Part shown: piece after piece, positions 45,224 through 53,707 of the stretch
Layout of the letters: every line of letters starts with the position of its first letter
Numbering within the stretch: the stretch's first letter is position 1
Origin: Agaribacillus aureus
GTDB lineage: Bacteria > Bacteroidota > Bacteroidia > Cytophagales > Cyclobacteriaceae
DNA length: 64,000 bases
Assembly (NCBI GenBank): GCA_030442055.1
Contig: JAUJEB010000008.1
Coordinates: 62,001 to 126,000, forward strand
Reading direction: 5' to 3'
Notes under the pieces: generated by a model
The model's database searches: none
Told to the model about the DNA's origin: nothing
Seen by the model: the letters and a program-made list of their open reading frames with translations, nothing else
Program-made: the position numbers and the translations under genes

Positions 45224-48200
45224 TCAATCTTTTAAAATTCTTTTGATCACAGTAGCCCGCTCAGTAATGATTTGCAGCAAATACAATCCTCTAGAATACG
45301 TATTAAGCTTTAAGGTGAGCGGCTGATGTCTTTTTGCAATGTCGTTATTCGGGCGTGAATAAACGGTTTTTCCATGAATATCAGTTAGGTGAACAGCTGT
45401 AATAACCGGGCCTCCCTCCTCTATCTTAATAGTCACTTCATTTTTTGTAGGATTGGGAAAGACAGAAATCTTTTTAGCAATTTCATCCTCAATTCCCAGC
45501 ACTAAGGTAGCCGTGCTGACCTCATCAGATGATGCGGAACGACCGAATAGGTTTCGGGCGTAAATTCTGTAATAGTAAGTAGTGGCTTCTTCCAGCCCGG
45601 TAACACTATAACTTTCAGCATTGGCATTAGTAACATCTACGATAGCAAAATTTTCATTATTCCCAACAGATTGTTCAACTACATATTCTTCTTCCATGGA
45701 AGACTGGTCCGACCAACTGAGATCAATTTGTTCCTCGGAAATAGCCGTGGCTACCAGATTATTGGGAGCAATCGGTAGCGGAGCGGTTTCAATTTCCTGC
45801 GTATAAGCGGATTCTCCGAATTGATTGACTGCTTTTACTCTGTAGACATAATTGGTTTCGGGCGTCAGGTTCTCGTCATTAAATGATAGTGTATTGGCAT
45901 TCAAATTTGCAATTTCCATGAAACTTGTGTTGTCTGGTGTTGATCTTTCGAGCACAAAATTATCTTCGTTATTGGAAAGATCTTCCCAGCTAAGGGCAAT
46001 GATGTCCACAGAAGTTGGAGTGGCTTGTAAATTATCAGGAGCCTTGGGCGCAGATTGCGCCGTTCCTATCTCAAGACCCCATCCATTTAATGTTCCTCCG
46101 TCAATGGTGGCATTATCTTCCACAATCAACGTCCAGGTTCCTTTGGCATTTTGCCCATCGAAATCGCTCAGATCACCCGTGGGCTGGTATACCCCGCCGT
46201 CGGAAGGAGGACACGGGATTGTGGCGTTTAAAGCTTCGTCGTCCAGGGAAAGATCAAAATTCTCTTCATTGGAGCAAATATTGGCAAAAAGCACTACCTC
46301 CGTAGTGGCCGGACTTCTTAAGGTGAACTTCAGATCCCCGATAAATGAATGCTGTCCCAGCAGGTTAATTACATTGACATCTGATATAATCATGTCATCA
46401 ACAATTTCAATTTCCAGCGTTGAGGTTACGGAATTTGGCATGCTGCTGTCTATGGTTTTTGGAACGTCAGTGCTTTCAAAGGTAAAGTAGTTGACCAACG
46501 TGGTGGTAAAGCTGTAGACTTCGGAATATTGACCAATCCCGCAATTGTTGACGCCTTTTACCCTCCAGTAATAGGAAACATTACTTTCAAGGCGTTCGCT
46601 TTCCCGATAAAAGGCGTCGTTCAAATCAAAAACACTGTCTACAATATTTGTAAAATCGGCATCAAGAGCTAACTCAAGCGTATAAGTGTTAATCTGAGGA
46701 TCATCAACCCAGCTGAAAAATGGCCTTAGCGCTACATCTGCCTCCTGATCATTGGGGATAGAAAGTGTAGGGCCAGGAGGCTCGGCACTTAGAATGGTCA
46801 GCGTCAAATCGTTTTCCTTATTTATTGCTCCACTGGATGAGGCCAGTTGGATCTCATACTCCCCAGGTATCGCAGCGGCTGTGTTGCTTAGCGTCAAAGT
46901 ACCGGTGGTACCAGGCTGCATAGGATTTTCACTGAATGTTGCTTCAACTCCGGCAGGCAAATCTTCGACCGTCAAATCTATTGGATCACTGAATCCTAGT
47001 ATCGGCGTGATATCAATAGTGAATACGGCATTGTTTGGGGTACAAATTTCCGAAGAAAGAGGGTCTACAAAAATTGCATAGTCAGGCGCAACAGGTGTTT
47101 GTATAGAAAAATTCTGATCACTAATGTCAAAGAAAATATTATCTACGGCCTCAATTTTTAATCTGGCCTGGGTAGTCGGGTTGTCCGGAAATGTAATGGC
47201 TTCCTGGCCGTCGTTATCCAAATTTTCGGCCAATAGGGTTGGAAAAGTAAGCCCTCCGTCGGTAGACAGCCGAATATTCACCTGCTGCGCGTTAATGGGA
47301 GGGGTATTGGTATTGGCGACTTCCCAGGAAACATTGATTGGGATACCTGATAAAATTGTTTCTCCCTGATTGAGGGAACTCAATTCAAACCGGCCCCCGA
47401 GATCCACGACATTGATTGTCATATCATCATAATCCACACCGCCGCCGCCACTTCTGTTATCTCTTACCGTAAGTCTGAAATCCATTGTCCTGGTTATGGC
47501 AGGAAGTATTTCTCCCATGGTGGCGGAATTACTTAAAATATCAGAAAGTTGCGGGAACGTTCTGGATGGCGTCATCATGGGAGGGAAAGATCGAAACAAG
47601 GGGCCGGAACTGTTTGGATCGTTGGGCGGAGATGCCGGACCCAGATCAAATTGTTCCCAACAATAGGTGAGTGCGTCACCGTCATCGTCTGTAGCTGAAC
47701 CTGTAAGAACAAAGGGGGTGTTAACGGGTATAAAGTAATCGTCACCAGCATCAGCCGATGGCGGCGTGTTGCCACTGGTGGTAACATTGGCGCAACCTCC
47801 TCCGCCGTTGGTAACAAATTCAATGATTTGGTCATAGCTGGCAGTATGAAAGTAATCACTGCTATTATTTTGAATATTTTGTGGTGAGCAGATCCCTGCA
47901 TAAGCCATGATGGTAGTGCCGCTGCCTGGTTCGTAGGAGGTGATACCTGATCTGTTTAGATTATCGCAATTGCCGGTAGTGCCATTAAAAGTGTGAGTAG
48001 CTCCGAACTGATGACCAATTTCGTGGGCTACAAAATCGACATCAAATGGATCTCCCACTGGTGTGGCAATGCCCGTAGTACCCTGGGCCTTAAAACTGTT
48101 GTCACACACACTCTCCAAACTAGCCAATCCACCTGAGGCGGTGCTGAAAACATGACCGATATCATAATTAGCGGAACCTATCACATTATCCAAATTGGTT

Positions 48201-49108
48201 TGATTTTCAGTTAACAGCTCTTCGGTGTCATTATTAGTGTACGGGTCGGTACCTTGATCTGTGTAGATAATCAGATCGTTATTGCCCACCAAAATCATGT
48301 TTATGGCCACTTCCCGTTCATAGATTCCATTGACCCGGTTCATCGATGTGACAATTGCAGAAAGCGCGTCAACCACGGTACCTCCATGGAAGGCCGTATA
48401 TTCTCCTGTTGCAGCAACGGCTAGCCTGTAAGTTCTCAACTCCTCACCCGAAGATCTGGCTGCTGCTGCCCTTCTTGCCACCCTTTTCTTCGAATGTAAC
48501 TCCTTGTCCTTTACCAATTTAATATCAGATAGCCCAAACCGCAAAGGTGCATGTTTAATAAAGTCTTTTTTATAATAAGTCAGGTACTTAGTGATATTGT
48601 TGACATAAAGCGGATCAATATAGACGGTATTATCCTCATTAAATATGATAGCATGAAAACCATCGGGTGTGATATCAAATCTAATGGTAGTAGATGGGTT
48701 GTCAAGCGCCTGTCCGGCGTATGTTTTGATTTGTGGATATTTAAATGCCAGTTTATCATCCATGATGGATGATTCTGCCACTTTGTATTGGCCAAAAGTG
48801 CCATCGGGCAAGGGCAAACTGATAATAGCTCCATCAAATGGCAAATGGCCGGGTCTGCCCTTCCTGATTTCTTTCACCTGAGCTGCGAATGATTCAAATT
48901 GCAGGCTTAGCTTTCGCCCATTATTGGCCTTGATTTGGGATTTCAATACAGACCTTTGAGAAATAGATGCATCATCTGACCAAAATTGCTCATTCACTGT
49001 AACACTTTGACTGTACGCGTCGGTGCCAGAGGAAAAAAAAGAAACTACAATAAGTATACATATTGGGAAGAGAAAATTCCCAGAATTGATCATGCCCGGC
49101 TTATTCAT
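45224..49108 (-). CDS. Secreted reprolysin-like metallopeptidase with T9SS sorting domain
   Basis: A 1294-residue secreted protease. In order: signal peptide (to about 34), propeptide-like region (about 40-190), basic stretch KKRVARRAAAARS as a possible processing site, and a zinc metalloprotease domain with HEIGHQFGATH (His362, Glu363, His366, His372). Then come Ig/FnIII-like domains, a proprotein-convertase P-like domain (about 877-1005), two fibronectin III domains, and the type A T9SS C-terminal signal (from about 1215, ISVFPNPTKNEVTIKI, ending VIKRILKD). It is predicted to cross the outer membrane by T9SS. The gene upstream encodes a lipoprotein like its propeptide. Confidence 0.93.
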   Translation of the reverse strand: MNKPGMINSGNFLFPICILIVVSFFSSGTDAYSQSVTVNEQFWSDDASISQRSVLKSQIKANNGRKLSLQFESFAAQVKEIRKGRPGHLPFDGAIISLPLPDGTFGQYKVAESSIMDDKLAFKYPQIKTYAGQALDNPSTTIRFDITPDGFHAIIFNEDNTVYIDPLYVNNITKYLTYYKKDFIKHAPLRFGLSDIKLVKDKELHSKKRVARRAAAARSSGEELRTYRLAVAATGEYTAFHGGTVVDALSAIVTSMNRVNGIYEREVAINMILVGNNDLIIYTDQGTDPYTNNDTEELLTENQTNLDNVIGSANYDIGHVFSTASGGLASLESVCDNSFKAQGTTGIATPVGDPFDVDFVAHEIGHQFGATHTFNGTTGNCDNLNRSGITSYEPGSGTTIMAYAGICSPQNIQNNSSDYFHTASYDQIIEFVTNGGGGCANVTTSGNTPPSADAGDDYFIPVNTPFVLTGSATDDDGDALTYCWEQFDLGPASPPNDPNSSGPLFRSFPPMMTPSRTFPQLSDILSNSATMGEILPAITRTMDFRLTVRDNRSGGGGVDYDDMTINVVDLGGRFELSSLNQGETILSGIPINVSWEVANTNTPPINAQQVNIRLSTDGGLTFPTLLAENLDNDGQEAITFPDNPTTQARLKIEAVDNIFFDISDQNFSIQTPVAPDYAIFVDPLSSEICTPNNAVFTIDITPILGFSDPIDLTVEDLPAGVEATFSENPMQPGTTGTLTLSNTAAAIPGEYEIQLASSSGAINKENDLTLTILSAEPPGPTLSIPNDQEADVALRPFFSWVDDPQINTYTLELALDADFTNIVDSVFDLNDAFYRESERLESNVSYYWRVKGVNNCGIGQYSEVYSFTTTLVNYFTFESTDVPKTIDSSMPNSVTSTLEIEIVDDMIISDVNVINLLGQHSFIGDLKFTLRSPATTEVVLFANICSNEENFDLSLDDEALNATIPCPPSDGGVYQPTGDLSDFDGQNAKGTWTLIVEDNATIDGGTLNGWGLEIGTAQSAPKAPDNLQATPTSVDIIALSWEDLSNNEDNFVLERSTPDNTSFMEIANLNANTLSFNDENLTPETNYVYRVKAVNQFGESAYTQEIETAPLPIAPNNLVATAISEEQIDLSWSDQSSMEEEYVVEQSVGNNENFAIVDVTNANAESYSVTGLEEATTYYYRIYARNLFGRSASSDEVSTATLVLGIEDEIAKKISVFPNPTKNEVTIKIEEGGPVITAVHLTDIHGKTVYSRPNNDIAKRHQPLTLKLNTYSRGLYLLQIITERATVIKRILKD

Positions 49109-49220
49109 ATAAATTATTTGAGGTTTGGGACTTGGTCTTAAATATGCTAATTTTTAAGATAAATATTTAATATAGATACAATTAAATATTACATTCGAAA
49201 CTTGTGGAATAAAGTTTCTA

Positions 49221-49871
49221 TTAGTTGTTTGCCCTCTTTTTAACCGGAGGTTCATAATATTCTTTGTTGCTCTGATCGACCTGGTCTTTGTCGTAACAGA
49301 GATAAAATTTTTCTTCCCCTTCCAGCGGCCGGATAAACACCGTTCGTGAGGGCGTAGTAATCATGGCAAAAAGGCCGGCCGGATTAATATCCAATCTCAA
49401 ATTAGTGTTTTTGTCATCTATTTTTTTTCCGGCATAGGATCTTATATTAGGGAATTTTTTAGCCAGGTCCGGGGATAAAATGCCGGATTTTTTGACTAGA
49501 AATGTATGAAAATTACCGTCGTCCCATGGAAACTGTACTTTAATCTCATCCAGTTGATTTTTATAAAATCTTATTTCGTCTGACTTATTGTCCTGCTTTT
49601 CCAATTGGCTTAAGCGGACTTTTATTCTTTTTATGTTGAGTGTGAGTGCCTGATATTTTTTGGGGAGTACCTGCGAATTCAATTGTGCCGAAACCGAAGC
49701 TGAGTCAATTAATTCCCAAATTTTGTATTCATCAGTTGAAGTAACCACCATTTTGGTACTTTGGGCATCACTTCCAACCCGGGTCGATTGGCAGCTGGTC
49801 AGACCTGCAAAAAGAAAAACGATAAATAAATGCCGGTATTTCACAGGAGTTAAATGGGCTAATGCTAACAT
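49221..49871 (-). CDS. Lipoprotein resembling the metallopeptidase propeptide
   Basis: A 216-residue lipoprotein with signal peptide and lipobox LTSC. Most of the mature part aligns by eye with residues about 85-190 of the metallopeptidase encoded 112 bp downstream: FPNIRSYAGKKIDDKNTNLR here against YPQIKTYAGQALDNPSTTIR there, then DINPAGLFAMI against DITPDGFHAII, and FYLCYDKD against YLTYYKKD. It stops where the protease's basic processing site would follow (PPVKKRANN). It could be a membrane-tethered inhibitor, chaperone or immunity protein for the protease, or the remnant of a duplicated protease gene. Confidence 0.75.
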   Translation of the reverse strand: MLALAHLTPVKYRHLFIVFLFAGLTSCQSTRVGSDAQSTKMVVTSTDEYKIWELIDSASVSAQLNSQVLPKKYQALTLNIKRIKVRLSQLEKQDNKSDEIRFYKNQLDEIKVQFPWDDGNFHTFLVKKSGILSPDLAKKFPNIRSYAGKKIDDKNTNLRLDINPAGLFAMITTPSRTVFIRPLEGEEKFYLCYDKDQVDQSNKEYYEPPVKKRANN

Positions 49872-49922
49872 TTAATCACACATTTTTGATAAATATAGGG
49901 AAGTTATCGAAGCAAAATAAAT

Positions 49923-51125
49923 TTACTCGAAATAATAATTATTTTTCAGGAAATTCGGGAAAATAGTGAAATGTTTTTTCGCGACTACTTTAACAATTGT
50001 ATTTCTTAACTCCTCCATATTTTTTTTCCCGGTCGCGGAGATAAATACAGCTTGTTGATTTGCCTTCCCCATAAAAGATGATTTCAACTGTTGCAGGCTT
50101 GGGATATCCGATTTTTCATTGGTATCATCCGAAGCCTCCAACCTGCATTGATATTTATCGATTTTGTTGAAAACCAGTATCGTCGGTTTTTCGGCAGCGT
50201 TTATTTCCAGCAATGTGTTATTGACAATGTCAATTTGTTCCTCGAAGGAAGGATGGGAGATATCCACGACGTGGACCAGTATATCAGCCTCGCGTATTTC
50301 ATCCAGCGTTGATTTGAAACACTCGACTAATGCATGTGGAAGTTTTCGGATAAAACCTACCGTGTCGGTCAGCAAAAAAGGGATTTGATTGATAACAATT
50401 TTTCTGACTGTCGAGTCTACGGTGGCGAAAAGCTTATTTTCAGCAAATACATCAGCCTTTGAGAGAATCCGCATGATGGTAGATTTACCGACGTTGGTAT
50501 AACCAACCAACGCGACGCGTACCATTTTTCCCCTGGCCTTTCTTTGCGTGGCACTTTGTCTGTCAATTTTATCCAGTTTTTTCCCCAGCAAGGCAATTTT
50601 ATCGCGAATAATCCTTCGGTCAGTTTCCAGTTCTGTTTCTCCGGGTCCCTTCATACCAATACCCCCTTTTTGTTTGGAAAGGTGGGTCCACATATTGGTT
50701 AGCCGTGGGAGCAGGTATTGATATTGGGCCAATTCAACCTGTGTTTTGGCCTGGGCGGTTTTAGCCCTTAAAGAAAATATATTGAGTATCAACAGACTCC
50801 GGTCAAGAATTTTCACCTTCAATACTTTTTCGAGGTTTCTTACCTGCGAGGGGCTCAAATCATCATCGAAGATAACCATATCCACCTCCTTTGCTTTTAC
50901 GTAAGCCTCAATTTCCTCTAATTTACCCTTGCCTATAAACGTTTTGACATCAGGCCTGTCGAGCTTCTGAGTAAAGGTGGTAAGGGTCTTGGCACCTGAG
51001 GTTTCTGCAAGAAAAGCCAATTCATCAAGATACTCCTTGGCCTGTTCCGCGGATTGTTGATAATTAATTAAAGCCACCAGAACAGCCGTTTCTTGTGCTG
51101 GTATGGTTGAATAGGTTTTTGTCAT
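49923..51125 (-). CDS. hflX: GTPase HflX
   Basis: A 400-residue ribosome-associated GTPase, starting at ATG 51125; an in-frame TTG four codons earlier is less likely. The N-terminal HflX domain carries KTFIGKGKLEEIEAYVK and IFDDDLSPSQVRNLEK, the Gly-rich linker reads GGIGMKGPGETELETDRR, and the G domain has G1 GYTNVGKST, G3 DTVGFIRKLP and G4 NKID. HflX splits stalled or hibernating ribosomes under heat stress. It is divergent from the exopolysaccharide operon. Confidence 0.96.
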   Translation of the reverse strand: MTKTYSTIPAQETAVLVALINYQQSAEQAKEYLDELAFLAETSGAKTLTTFTQKLDRPDVKTFIGKGKLEEIEAYVKAKEVDMVIFDDDLSPSQVRNLEKVLKVKILDRSLLILNIFSLRAKTAQAKTQVELAQYQYLLPRLTNMWTHLSKQKGGIGMKGPGETELETDRRIIRDKIALLGKKLDKIDRQSATQRKARGKMVRVALVGYTNVGKSTIMRILSKADVFAENKLFATVDSTVRKIVINQIPFLLTDTVGFIRKLPHALVECFKSTLDEIREADILVHVVDISHPSFEEQIDIVNNTLLEINAAEKPTILVFNKIDKYQCRLEASDDTNEKSDIPSLQQLKSSFMGKANQQAVFISATGKKNMEELRNTIVKVVAKKHFTIFPNFLKNNYYFE

Positions 51126-51158
51126 ATGTAATTGCAAAGTAAATGAAGATTTTGCGCT

Positions 51159-51191
51159 TTTGTAAATGTGTGTATATAATTATTACATTTG
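51159..51191 (+). promoter_or_regulatory. Promoter of the exopolysaccharide operon
   Basis: TTTG (51159-51162), 21 nt, then TACATTTG (51184-51191) matches both halves of the Bacteroidota promoter. The first start codon lies only 7 nt beyond the -7 box, so the transcript may be leaderless or nearly so. Confidence 0.65.
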
Positions 51192-51198
51192 GAGACTT

Positions 51199-52311
51199 AT
51201 GAAGGTAGCGATTGTAATAAACACCTCCTGGAATATTTACAATTTTAGGTTGGGTCTCGTCAAGGCTTTAATTGACAGTGGCCATGAGGTAGTTGCTATA
51301 GCGCCCGAAGATGACTACAGTAGGCTGTTAGTTGAAAATGGCTGCAAATTTGTTGCTGTATCCATGGACACTCAGGGGGTTAATCCTATTAAAGATCTGA
51401 AGCTGGTTTACAATTTATGGAAAACTTACCGTAAAATAGCTCCCGATGTAATTTTACAATATACTATTAAGCCTAATATTTACGGATCATTGGCCGCCAG
51501 GTTGCTAAAAATCCCGGTAATTAATAATGTTAGCGGGTTGGGAACTGTTTTCCTGAAGAAAAACTTACTGTCGGGCATCTCTAAATTGCTTTATCGGATA
51601 GCCTTTCTATCTCCAAAAAGGGTATTTTTTCAAAATGAAGACGACAGGAAACTATTTTTGGACCGCAAACTGGTCAAGCCTGAAAAAACGGCCTTGCTTC
51701 CGGGTTCCGGGATAAATTTACAGCGGTTTTCACAATTGCCGATGCCTGATTCGGGAGGTTTCAGCTTTCTTCTTATCTCGCGGATTATTCAGGACAAGGG
51801 CATCAGGGAATTTATAGAGGCTATTAGATTGCTCCGGTCAGAAAATGTAAATGCCCGTTTTCAGGTACTTGGCGCCAAAGATCCAAAACATAAAAGAGGT
51901 ATACCGTTAGCTGAAATTGATCAATGGGTCACAGGGGGCTTAATAGAATACCTGGGTACCACCGATGATGTGCAATCATTTATTTCCAGTGCCCATTGCG
52001 TATTGCTACCCTCCTACAGGGAAGGAACACCCAGGACTTTATTGGAGGCAGCAGCTACGGGACGACCACTCATTGCAAGCGACGTACCTGGCTGCCGGGA
52101 GGTCGTCAAGCATGGCTATAATGGGTTATTGTGTGAGGTAAAGAGTGCAGAGGATCTTGCCGGAAAAATGAAAGACATGATGAATTTTGAAGATGAAATG
52201 TTGACGGAGATGGGAAATAATAGCCGGAAGTTGGTAGAAAATAACTTTGATGAGCAAATAGTAATAAATAAATATTGTCAAACCATTAGAAGTTTGGACA
52301 AGAAATCATAA
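51199..52311 (+). CDS. Glycosyltransferase family 4 protein
   Basis: A 370-residue GT-B glycosyltransferase. ATG 51199 gives the canonical start MKVAIVINTSWNIYNFRLGL; an in-frame upstream start at 51166 would overlap the promoter. The N-terminal acceptor domain is followed by the GT4 core with LLPGSGINLQRF, SRIIQDKGIREFIEAI and the donor-binding LLPSYREGTPRTLLEAAATG, where the Glu-x7-Glu motif is seen. It probably adds a sugar to an undecaprenyl-linked repeat unit at the cytoplasmic membrane face. It heads the exopolysaccharide operon with epimerase, export and chain-length genes downstream. Confidence 0.9.
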   Translation: MKVAIVINTSWNIYNFRLGLVKALIDSGHEVVAIAPEDDYSRLLVENGCKFVAVSMDTQGVNPIKDLKLVYNLWKTYRKIAPDVILQYTIKPNIYGSLAARLLKIPVINNVSGLGTVFLKKNLLSGISKLLYRIAFLSPKRVFFQNEDDRKLFLDRKLVKPEKTALLPGSGINLQRFSQLPMPDSGGFSFLLISRIIQDKGIREFIEAIRLLRSENVNARFQVLGAKDPKHKRGIPLAEIDQWVTGGLIEYLGTTDDVQSFISSAHCVLLPSYREGTPRTLLEAAATGRPLIASDVPGCREVVKHGYNGLLCEVKSAEDLAGKMKDMMNFEDEMLTEMGNNSRKLVENNFDEQIVINKYCQTIRSLDKKS

Positions 52312-52341
52312 TATTCGCAAGTTTATTGTTAGTTACTGTAT

Positions 52342-52884
52342 ATGGAATTTAAGCATTACGAAATTGAAGGGGTTGTTGAGGTAATCCCGGATATTTTTGA
52401 AGATAGCCGTGGTTTCTTTTTTGAGTCTTATCATGAAGAAAAATTTAAAGAGGCCGGCATAGTCGACAGATTTGTGCAATGCAACCAATCATTTTCCCGC
52501 AAAGGCGTAATCAGGGGTCTACATTACCAGCTGGAGCCATATGGACAAGCTAAGTTAGTTCAGGTCGTTAAAGGCAAAGCCCTTGATATTGCTGTTGATA
52601 TTCGTAAGAATTCTCCTTCATTTGGCCGGTATTGCCAATGTCTGCTTACTGAAAGTGAGCGCAATATGTTATATATACCCGTTGGTTTTGCTCACGGATT
52701 TCTGGCTTTGGAAGATTGCATTTTTCAGTATATGTGTTCCAACTTTTATCATAGACCTTCCGAAGGGGGAATACTTTGGAATGATCCGGCCATTGGCATT
52801 GACTGGAATATTGTTAATCCAATAGTTTCAGAAAAAGATCTTAAATTACAGTCTTTCAACGCCTTCACAAAAGATTACAAATAA
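52342..52884 (+). CDS. rfbC: dTDP-4-dehydrorhamnose 3,5-epimerase
   Basis: A 180-residue cupin-fold epimerase, the standard length. The catalytic His and surrounding motif are in RKGVIRGLHYQLEPYGQAKL, and KALDIAVDIRKNSPSFG is the conserved core strand pair. It converts dTDP-4-keto-6-deoxyglucose to the rhamnose precursor. The partner genes rfbA, rfbB and rfbD are not in this window, so the rest of the pathway must be encoded elsewhere, or the enzyme makes another dTDP-6-deoxy sugar. It lies 30 bp after the glycosyltransferase gene. Confidence 0.94.
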   Translation: MEFKHYEIEGVVEVIPDIFEDSRGFFFESYHEEKFKEAGIVDRFVQCNQSFSRKGVIRGLHYQLEPYGQAKLVQVVKGKALDIAVDIRKNSPSFGRYCQCLLTESERNMLYIPVGFAHGFLALEDCIFQYMCSNFYHRPSEGGILWNDPAIGIDWNIVNPIVSEKDLKLQSFNAFTKDYK

Positions 52885-52900
52885 ATTCATATTTTTGGAG

Positions 52901-53704
52901 ATGATTTCAAATCTTGGTAACAGCATGCAGCTTAAATCTTGGGCTATATTTTTGGGAATTTTGTGGGTACTATCCTCTTGCGGTTCTTATCGCCAAAATA
53001 TAATGTTCAAAACCGAAAACGATATTTTACCCGATAATGTAGCGGCAGCAGTTTATGAGGCAGAAAAAAACTATATCATCCAGAAAAATGACTACATTAA
53101 CGTAGAGGTATATACCCATGGCGGTGAAAGAATCATTGATCCGGATTTTGAGTTACTGAAAGAGACGGGCCTTCAAGCAAATCAAATGTTGAACAGGCCC
53201 AACCCCAATTACCTGATACAACAGGATGGTAACGTCAAATTGCCCATGATCGGTATGGTTCATTTGGCAGGATTAACTTTGCAAAATTCCGACATATTCC
53301 TTCAAAAGGAGTATTCAAAATATTATGAGGATCCGTTCGTAATAACAAGATATGTAAATAAACGTGTAATTGTATTAGGTGCTACTGAGGGACAAGTAAT
53401 TCCGCTGGAAAATGAAAACACCACCTTATTGGAAATCCTGGCCCTGTCCGGCGGTCTGAGTAATGATTCAAAAGCACACAATATCCGGCTTATCAGAGGG
53501 CCACTGAATAACCCGCAGGTGTACCTGATCGATTTAGCAACCGTGGAAGGCATGTCCAAAACCATTAAGAAGATTCTACCAGGAGATATTATTTATGTAG
53601 AGCCGGTTAGGAGGCCACTACCGGAATCGATCAGAGATTTGGCGCCGATTGTTAGCCTTGTTACGAGTGGAGTAGCTTTAATTCTTTCATTAGGTAATTT
53701 GTAA
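52901..53704 (+). CDS. Polysaccharide export outer-membrane lipoprotein (Wza family)
   Basis: A 267-residue lipoprotein from ATG 52901; ATG 52925 is an alternative that removes eight residues of the signal. The lipobox is LSSC. The mature part has the Poly_export domain (IIQKNDYINVEVYTHGGERI through QQDGNVKLPMIGMVHLAGLT) and a SLBB domain (KRVIVLGATEGQVIPLENEN), and ends in a hydrophobic segment (SLVTSGVALILSLGNL), a possible membrane anchor. It would form the outer-membrane channel for exopolysaccharide. The tyrosine autokinase gene follows 3 bp downstream. Confidence 0.92.
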   Translation: MISNLGNSMQLKSWAIFLGILWVLSSCGSYRQNIMFKTENDILPDNVAAAVYEAEKNYIIQKNDYINVEVYTHGGERIIDPDFELLKETGLQANQMLNRPNPNYLIQQDGNVKLPMIGMVHLAGLTLQNSDIFLQKEYSKYYEDPFVITRYVNKRVIVLGATEGQVIPLENENTTLLEILALSGGLSNDSKAHNIRLIRGPLNNPQVYLIDLATVEGMSKTIKKILPGDIIYVEPVRRPLPESIRDLAPIVSLVTSGVALILSLGNL

Positions 53705-53707
53705 AAA

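Noticed and set aside
45852-46490. 212-codon open frame on the plus strand
   Set aside because: It lies antisense within the T9SS metallopeptidase gene, has no recognisable domain or signal, and its Ser-rich composition is what the reverse of FnIII/P-domain codons would give.
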